Position numbers and translations under genes: made by a program
Part shown: in pieces, positions 58,566 through 64,000 of the stretch
Layout: the number at the start of each line of letters is the position of its first letter
Numbering within the stretch: position 1 is the first letter of the stretch
Notes under the pieces: generated by a model
Databases searched by the model: none
Told to the model about the DNA's origin: nothing
Seen by the model: only the letters and a program-made list of their open reading frames with translations
Assembly (NCBI RefSeq): GCF_000372465.1
Contig: NZ_AQUZ01000019.1
Coordinates: 71,933-135,932, forward strand
Reading direction: 5' to 3'
Source of the DNA: Kribbella catacumbae DSM 19601
Lineage (GTDB): Bacteria > Actinomycetota > Actinomycetes > Propionibacteriales > Kribbellaceae
DNA length: 64,000 nt

Positions 58566-59248
58566 CCATGGCGGAGGCGAAAGGTCTGCTCCACAACGCG
58601 AAGCGACTGACTACTAAAGCCCGCGTCAAGCGGGACAACGCAGCCGGTGTACAGGCCGATGCTCAGTTCTACACGGCGCTTAACAAGCTCACCTCGCAGT
58701 TCCCGGGACTGAGGGCGCACCTGTTGAACCGCGCGGCGCTGAACGCGGCGGCGATCGCAATCGAGCCAACGCCGGATGTCACTAAGTCGGTCGAACGTCT
58801 GCATAGGCAGATCGTTGAATACGGACGTCCGACTCCGCAGTTCATGAATAGTAGGTCGGCTGACCTCGCGGGCCTTATTAAGGCGTTGCAGGCACTTAAC
58901 GACAAGGCCTGGAACGGCTGGTCAAGCGCGCAAGTCAGTGCGATCAGCGTGGACCCGAACCTGCTTCAGAGGCCTCGCGGTCAGGTGGTCCAAGACAAGA
59001 TAACTGGCCTCGAGCAGCTATCGACTAGGCAGTTCAACACCGCCGACTTCACATTCTTCAAGCTCGGTGTCGACCAGGTGCGTGACCTGATCAGTGAACT
59101 CCGGGACCCGACGCGCACAGAAGAGGTATTCGCCCGGATCGAGGCTCGTAGCGGCAGTATGACCTTCGCCGACCTTGCCGATGAGGAGATTGATTTGCTT
59201 CGCAGTTCGCCCGAGTTCGGCTGCCGGGTAAGGCTGATCGTCCAGTGA
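58562..59248 (+). CDS. dpdI: DpdI-like small helical protein
   Basis: The protein has 228 residues; the GTG overlaps the dpdH stop (GTGA). Lys/Arg-rich N-terminus (NAKRLTTKARVKRDN), mostly alpha-helical, no known motif. The name rests on operon position between the ATPase and the DUF1998-like helicase. Confidence 0.6.
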   Translation: MTMAEAKGLLHNAKRLTTKARVKRDNAAGVQADAQFYTALNKLTSQFPGLRAHLLNRAALNAAAIAIEPTPDVTKSVERLHRQIVEYGRPTPQFMNSRSADLAGLIKALQALNDKAWNGWSSAQVSAISVDPNLLQRPRGQVVQDKITGLEQLSTRQFNTADFTFFKLGVDQVRDLISELRDPTRTEEVFARIEARSGSMTFADLADEEIDLLRSSPEFGCRVRLIVQ

Positions 59249-62200
59249 GCGGCGACCGGTGGGCGGGGCTTCCTGAACTGCTCTCCCGCCTCGAAGACCT
59301 CGAACTGCACCTTCTCTCCTGGGGCGTCGTCGACGGTCATCTCAGCCGTGACGATGTTGATCGTGCGATCGACGCGCAGTTGAATGCGGACGTGAAGCGT
59401 ATCCCCGAGGTGGTTGTGCCGACTCCCGATGAGTACAGGGAATACTTGGTCGCGCGGGGCCTCCTACACGAACTCCCCGGCACAGATAGCTACCGGACGA
59501 GGCTGGCAGAAACCCTTCGATTGCTTCGCACGCTGCGGCAATTGCTTCCACCCAGAGATGAGTCGCAAACAGGGTGGTGGCGGCACTACAACACGCTTGT
59601 CTCCGACTACCGACTGCGTGTGTCGCCACGCCGCTATCCGGCTCGCTGTATCCCGGCTGAGCAGGTCGTACAGGAACTCAGTGTGCTTGGTTCCTGGACA
59701 GCGGCCAAGGCGGACTTGGTGCGCAGGATGATCGGCGAGGATCAACTCGCCAGGTTCCAGGTAGACGCAACCCGGAGCATTCTCAGGTCGCTAGCGGACC
59801 CGCAACCGGCGGCAACGATCGTGACCGCCGGAACGGGCTCCGGTAAGACCAGATCCTTCTACCTGCCTGCCCTGATCGATATCGCCGACAGATTGAACGA
59901 GAAGCGAGTCGGGCCGCACACGCTCGCGCTCTACCCACGCAACGAACTCCTGCGCGACCAGGCGCGCGAAGCGGCACGAGTTATCGAAGCAATCGGCCCC
60001 CTTGCAGGCGGAGGATCCCGACCGGCTCGGATCGCGATGTTGTACGGCAGCACACCGACTGAGACGGAACTCAACGGCACCAAGGACGTCAAGCGCTGGC
60101 GACGGGTGGGGGCAGCTTGGGAAACGCCGTATTTCCCTTGTCTGGACGACGATTGCATGAGCGCGCTTGTTTGGACGGACGTCGATCGTGCTAACAAGGT
60201 CGAGCGGTTGACCTGCCCGAATTGCGGCGCTATCACTCAGGCTGGCGTTATTGCGATGACGCGTGAATCGATCAAGGAATCCCCGCCGGACATCCTGTTC
60301 AGTTCAACCGAGATGCTCAGTAAGCAGTCCACGAATGCTGCATTGGGTCCGGTCCTCGGCTGGCGGGGCGCGACCGGGACCAGACTGGTGTTGCTGGATG
60401 AGGTACACACCTATACCGGGACGGCTGGCGCCCAGGTCGCGCTCATGCTTCGACGCTGGCGGCACGCCAACCGGCGGAAGGGAACACCGAGCCCCGTCTT
60501 CGTTGGTTTATCCGCGACGCTGCGCGGCGCTGGGGACTTCATGTCCACTCTGACCGGTGTCGATCGCGCCCAGGTGGAGGCCATCGCTCCCGCGAGCACT
60601 GACATGCTGCCGATCAGTCGCGAATATGGCCTGGTGCTGCGCGGCGATCCCGTGTCGGGTGCGTCGCTGTTGTCGACCACGATCCAGACCACGATGCTGA
60701 TCTCGCGGATCCTGGATAACCAACCGGGAATCTTTGGTTCGGTCAGCTTTGCATTCACCGACGACCTCGACGTGATCAATCGCCTGCACGACAACCTCCG
60801 TGATGCGGAAGGCCACGACCCCTACGGCATGGCCCGCGGTCGTGTGCTGGCCGATCTGCGTTCCCCGACTAACGACCAGGCTGGCGCACGCTATCCGGAG
60901 GGACAATCCTGGGACCTGCCGCAGAAACTCGACCGGATGGGTCGGCAGATGCGAATCGCACGCACCAGTTCCCAGGACACGGGCGTGGATGCTGCGGCTG
61001 ACGTCATCGTCGCGACATCCTCTCTGGAGGTCGGGTTCAACGACCCCCGCGTCGGTGCGGTGATCCAGCACAAGTCTCCCCGGGACATGGCCTCGTTCCT
61101 GCAGCGCCGTGGCCGCGCTGGCCGCAAGTTGGCAATGCGACCGATCACAGCGGTCGTGCTGTCCGACTATGGTCGTGACCGCATCACATATCAGTCGTAC
61201 GAGCGGTTGCTCGATCCAGAGATCTCGGCTCGTTCGCTCCCCGTTGGCAACCGGTTCGTCCTGAAGATCCAGTCCGCCCATGCACTGCTCGATTGGGTCT
61301 TTCGGCGCACCGGAGTGAACGCTCGCTGGGTGCTCACCTCGCCCGGTGAGCCATGGCAGCCGCGGCCGCGAACGGGCGAAGTAGTGGACCTGTTCGTTCG
61401 TCTTCTGGGTGACACCGACCTGCAGCGCGAGCTAAGCATGCACTTGCGATGGGCCTTGCAGATCTCCGAGGATCAGGCCAGTGCCGTTCTCTGGGAAGAG
61501 CCACGCTCGCTCATGCTGTCAGTGGTACCGACAGCCTTGAGACGCTTGGAGTCGAAGTGGAAACCGCTCGATGGCCCCGACCCCGGTGCCGAGAGTGGTG
61601 ACCCGTTGCCCGAGTTCATGACCGGAGCCATGTTCGGCGCGCTCAATACCCCTGACGTGACGTTCTTCCTTCCTTTCGAGAAGAGTGAACTTCAGACGAT
61701 GCCTATCGCGCAGGCACTGAGGGAGGCCGTCCCGGGCCGAGTGAGTCGCCGCTACGGGCACGCTCGGTCGGATCACGCCACTTGGCTCCCGGTGCCGGAG
61801 GACGGCTACGAACTCGCATTGAGTGACATCGTCGCCCGGGGTCATAACCTAGGGATATGGACGGTCGGTGACGAGGAATACACGGTCGTACGCCCGCTCG
61901 CACTGCGATTGATGAAGCCGCGGAAGGGGGTCGCTGCATCCTCGCAGGCATACCCGGTCTGGCGCTCCACATTTGATTACCACCCTGCAACCTTGTTCGA
62001 AGTGGATGTACCGCACCCCTCGGTTTGGTCTAAGTTCATCGACCGGGCTGGGTTCACCCTGCATGTCACAGGCGGTCCGATGCGAGTGCGTCGGCTCTCA
62101 ATTGGTTCTGAAGGCGAACTGCTTATCAATGAGAACGCTCGATCCGAGCGCCGTCCGGTTTCTGTCAGATACGCCCATGCCGGATCGCCGGCAGCACTCG

Positions 62201-63633
62201 GCTACGAACTCGACGTGGATGCCCTCGTCGTCACCGGCGACCTCGCTCAGGTTGGGGCCAACCTCGGTAGGTTCGCTTTGACCTCGGCATGGCGAACGGC
62301 CGCGTTCCGTCAGTCGGTGTTGGAGGACCCGCGCCTTGACGGTGTCGCCAATTCCTTCCAGAGGTCCTGGTTGGTTGAGGTGTACAAGCACGCGCACGTG
62401 ACGTACGGATTGGGCGGCGGCGATATCACCGGCGCGCCGGCGGCGCTCGCTGGCGGTCAATGGGCGCACGACATGTCGGCGTTCTTCGCTGCGTCCTACC
62501 GAGCCGAGCAGGGTGACATCGAGGACAGCCGACTCCTGCAGACCTTGCGGGAACTCGTAGCCCAGCCAATGGTCGGAACAGTGATCGAGGAGCACGGCCG
62601 ACTGCTGATTCACCCGGACCCGGCCAGTTTGACGTCAGCCCTGCTCGATCGCGTGTTTGTGGACACTCTTGGCTGCGCCCTGCTGACCGCGGTCCAAGAA
62701 TGTGTGCCGGACTCCCAGGAGAACGACCTGGTCGTCGACATTGAACTCGACGCCACCACCCGCAAGTTCAAGATCTACATCACCGAGACGTCGATCGGCG
62801 GACTCGGACTCCTCGAAGCATTGCACCGAGACTATGCGCAGGATCCACGGGTGTTCTGGGACGCCGTCGGCCGTGCATGTTCACCGACCGAGTCCGAAGA
62901 GGTCGACAGTGCGATGCATTCAATGCTGACCGATCTGGCGGGCCCTGAGTCTCAGTTTGGCCCGGCGGTGACGGCTTTCCGCGATGCCACTGATGTTGCG
63001 GGCATGGATGCTTCTCTAGACACTCTCGTCAAACAGTGGAGCGAGGCGAATGGTCCGCCCTCACACCTGCTCGTATCCAGTTTCGCGGCCCGCCTACTTC
63101 GGCCGGGCGCCAACAAAGTGATCGACCAGATCATCGCGAAGTTGGCGTCGAGTTGGGTGGAGGCGGAGGAACGTCTCGGAGTCGAGATCGATGCCCGAGC
63201 CTTGGTTTACCAAGCCACTACTGGGCGGCTCGGATTCGAACTCGCGCCGCTTACCCCCGACATGGCGTTCTCGATGCTCTGGTTGCGGGGTGCACCCGCG
63301 CGAGCGCACCGATTGGAGCATTGGCACGCGTTCCGCAGCGACGTGCTGGTGGACCGACTGATTATGTCCGGAATACTCGACGAAGGCCTTACTGTCGTCG
63401 ACGTGACGAAGGCTGGGTGGCGCGAAGAGTACGTCGCTGCAGTTGAGCGAGACGGACGCGCTGTACTGGAAGCACCTTACGGTGAGCCCGAAAGCATCGC
63501 TGCGGCATTGCGCGAAGTGTCGGTGACACCGATCGATCGCAACGGTCTTAGAGTCTTCGGCCGAGTTACCGCCGTGAACCAGAGCCGAGGAACCTTCCGG
63601 GGCTCGATCTCGCTGGCGGAGACCCTGCAGTGA
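59245..63633 (+). CDS. dpdJ: DpdJ: large DEAD/DEVH helicase with DUF1998-like C-terminus
   Basis: The protein has 1462 residues; GTG overlaps the dpdI stop. Walker A AGTGSGKTR (Lys201), a zinc-type group CLDDDC...CPNCGA (about 297-330), DEVH at 385-388, VFVGLSATL, and motif VI QRRGRAGR at 620-627 with VATSSLEVGFNDPRVGAVIQ. The last 500 residues contain ETSIGGLGLLEALH, as in the DUF1998 family of helicase-associated domains. It resembles DrmA/DrmB of DISARM in build, but the neighbours fit Dpd. It probably moves on DNA and hands it to the nuclease DpdK. Confidence 0.78.
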   Translation: MSGDRWAGLPELLSRLEDLELHLLSWGVVDGHLSRDDVDRAIDAQLNADVKRIPEVVVPTPDEYREYLVARGLLHELPGTDSYRTRLAETLRLLRTLRQLLPPRDESQTGWWRHYNTLVSDYRLRVSPRRYPARCIPAEQVVQELSVLGSWTAAKADLVRRMIGEDQLARFQVDATRSILRSLADPQPAATIVTAGTGSGKTRSFYLPALIDIADRLNEKRVGPHTLALYPRNELLRDQAREAARVIEAIGPLAGGGSRPARIAMLYGSTPTETELNGTKDVKRWRRVGAAWETPYFPCLDDDCMSALVWTDVDRANKVERLTCPNCGAITQAGVIAMTRESIKESPPDILFSSTEMLSKQSTNAALGPVLGWRGATGTRLVLLDEVHTYTGTAGAQVALMLRRWRHANRRKGTPSPVFVGLSATLRGAGDFMSTLTGVDRAQVEAIAPASTDMLPISREYGLVLRGDPVSGASLLSTTIQTTMLISRILDNQPGIFGSVSFAFTDDLDVINRLHDNLRDAEGHDPYGMARGRVLADLRSPTNDQAGARYPEGQSWDLPQKLDRMGRQMRIARTSSQDTGVDAAADVIVATSSLEVGFNDPRVGAVIQHKSPRDMASFLQRRGRAGRKLAMRPITAVVLSDYGRDRITYQSYERLLDPEISARSLPVGNRFVLKIQSAHALLDWVFRRTGVNARWVLTSPGEPWQPRPRTGEVVDLFVRLLGDTDLQRELSMHLRWALQISEDQASAVLWEEPRSLMLSVVPTALRRLESKWKPLDGPDPGAESGDPLPEFMTGAMFGALNTPDVTFFLPFEKSELQTMPIAQALREAVPGRVSRRYGHARSDHATWLPVPEDGYELALSDIVARGHNLGIWTVGDEEYTVVRPLALRLMKPRKGVAASSQAYPVWRSTFDYHPATLFEVDVPHPSVWSKFIDRAGFTLHVTGGPMRVRRLSIGSEGELLINENARSERRPVSVRYAHAGSPAALGYELDVDALVVTGDLAQVGANLGRFALTSAWRTAAFRQSVLEDPRLDGVANSFQRSWLVEVYKHAHVTYGLGGGDITGAPAALAGGQWAHDMSAFFAASYRAEQGDIEDSRLLQTLRELVAQPMVGTVIEEHGRLLIHPDPASLTSALLDRVFVDTLGCALLTAVQECVPDSQENDLVVDIELDATTRKFKIYITETSIGGLGLLEALHRDYAQDPRVFWDAVGRACSPTESEEVDSAMHSMLTDLAGPESQFGPAVTAFRDATDVAGMDASLDTLVKQWSEANGPPSHLLVSSFAARLLRPGANKVIDQIIAKLASSWVEAEERLGVEIDARALVYQATTGRLGFELAPLTPDMAFSMLWLRGAPARAHRLEHWHAFRSDVLVDRLIMSGILDEGLTVVDVTKAGWREEYVAAVERDGRAVLEAPYGEPESIAAALREVSVTPIDRNGLRVFGRVTAVNQSRGTFRGSISLAETLQ

Positions 63634-64000
63634 CTGGCTCCCGCAATGTGCGCACAAGACCGCGTAACGGCCTCGCGATCACTGACCTGCTGACCTCTAC
63701 GCTCTTGTCGGAGCTCTGCTGTCCGAGCGACGAGTTGTGGATCGTAAGCGGCTGGATCACCGACATCCCGATTCTGGAGAACAAGCACAGGCAGTACGAC
63801 GCCGTCCTCGAAAGTGTGGCTCGTTCCAGTCTGTCGCTCACGGAAGTGCTCGCCGAACTTGCTGCCCGAGGCGCACATCTCCACGTTGCGTTGCGCTCCG
63901 TCGACCACAACACCCGTTTTCGGAACCGCTTGCAGGACCGCGTCCGGCCGGACCGCTTGAGCCTGTACGAGAGTGCCGATGTCCACGAGAAGATCATGGT
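63630..64000 (+). CDS. dpdK: DpdK: phospholipase D-like nuclease, N-terminal part
   Basis: GTG overlaps the dpdJ stop (GTGA). The visible 123 residues read ITDLLTSTLL, LWIVSGWITDIPIL and, at the window edge, SADVHEKIMV. That is the HxK start of the PLD HKD motif. PLD-fold nucleases cut DNA as dimers without metal. The gene continues beyond the window, so the HKD motif and the second half cannot be checked. Confidence 0.75.
   Translation, partial: MTGSRNVRTRPRNGLAITDLLTSTLLSELCCPSDELWIVSGWITDIPILENKHRQYDAVLESVARSSLSLTEVLAELAARGAHLHVALRSVDHNTRFRNRLQDRVRPDRLSLYESADVHEKIM

Noticed and set aside
48889..64000. DISARM defence system
   Set aside because: SNF2 helicase, DUF1998-type helicase and PLD nuclease are shared with DISARM, but the RecQ-like helicase, the large P-loop ATPase, the two small genes and the absence of a DNA methyltransferase fit Dpd better.

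Overview
The window is high-GC DNA (about two thirds G+C) with GTG/TTG starts, 4-nt ATGA/GTGA gene overlaps, an AfsR-type regulator, LuxR and IclR regulators, a duplicated GroEL-like gene and many secreted multidomain proteins. This points to a soil actinomycete; a Kribbella/Nocardioides-like host is my inference, not something the sequence proves.

Layout. (1) 0-9.8 kb, plus strand: the tail of an alpha/beta hydrolase, then five secreted proteins. These are three paralogous LVIVD-repeat proteins, a PQQ-type sugar dehydrogenase (GSDH fold) and an M36 (fungalysin-like) metallopeptidase. The block ends in a strong terminator. (2) 10-12.9 kb: a divergent GroEL paralogue that has lost all three catalytic aspartates, translationally coupled to a four-helix membrane protein. 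(3) 12.9-23.8 kb: regulators (LuxR-TPR, AfsR/SARP), a methyltransferase, a PAF-acetylhydrolase-like lipase and a small secreted protein. Between them lie many decayed genes: a membrane protein, a Tn3 transposase tail, HD-domain, CcdA-like and SRPBCC/AHSA1 fragments, a HEAT-repeat protein and a hydrolase tail. (4) 23.8-26.8 kb: a copper-handling pair ycnI-copCD with a recognisable promoter, and a divergent tautomerase. (5) 26.8-41.5 kb: a large minus-strand catabolic block. It holds kduI, kduD, a sugar ABC transporter (binding protein, two permeases, double ATPase), an aldehyde dehydrogenase and a 1931-residue secreted protein joining a ThuA domain to a copper-radical oxidase, LamG and Ig-like domains. 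A divergent IclR regulator and dyad operators sit at its head. (6) 41.5-48.2 kb: a scar region with a LacI fragment, a TPR fragment fused to a truncated and frameshifted SpvB/TcB-like toxin gene, an inverted excisionase remnant, an integrase with an HTH domain nested in its catalytic domain, and a tRNA 3'-end attachment site. (7) 48.9-64 kb, plus strand: seven tightly coupled genes that match dpdE, dpdF, dpdG, dpdH, dpdI, dpdJ and the start of dpdK. These are the restriction half of the 7-deazaguanine DNA modification system; the modification half (dpdA-C and preQ0 synthesis) is not in view.

How the genes work together. In block 5 the kdu enzymes act on the unsaturated uronate product of polyuronide lyases, the ABC transporter imports a sugar, and the secreted oxidase probably works outside the cell on polysaccharide or alcohol groups. 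The dpd block is an anti-phage/plasmid defence island beside a tRNA integration site. All functional names rest on motifs read by eye; no database search was possible.
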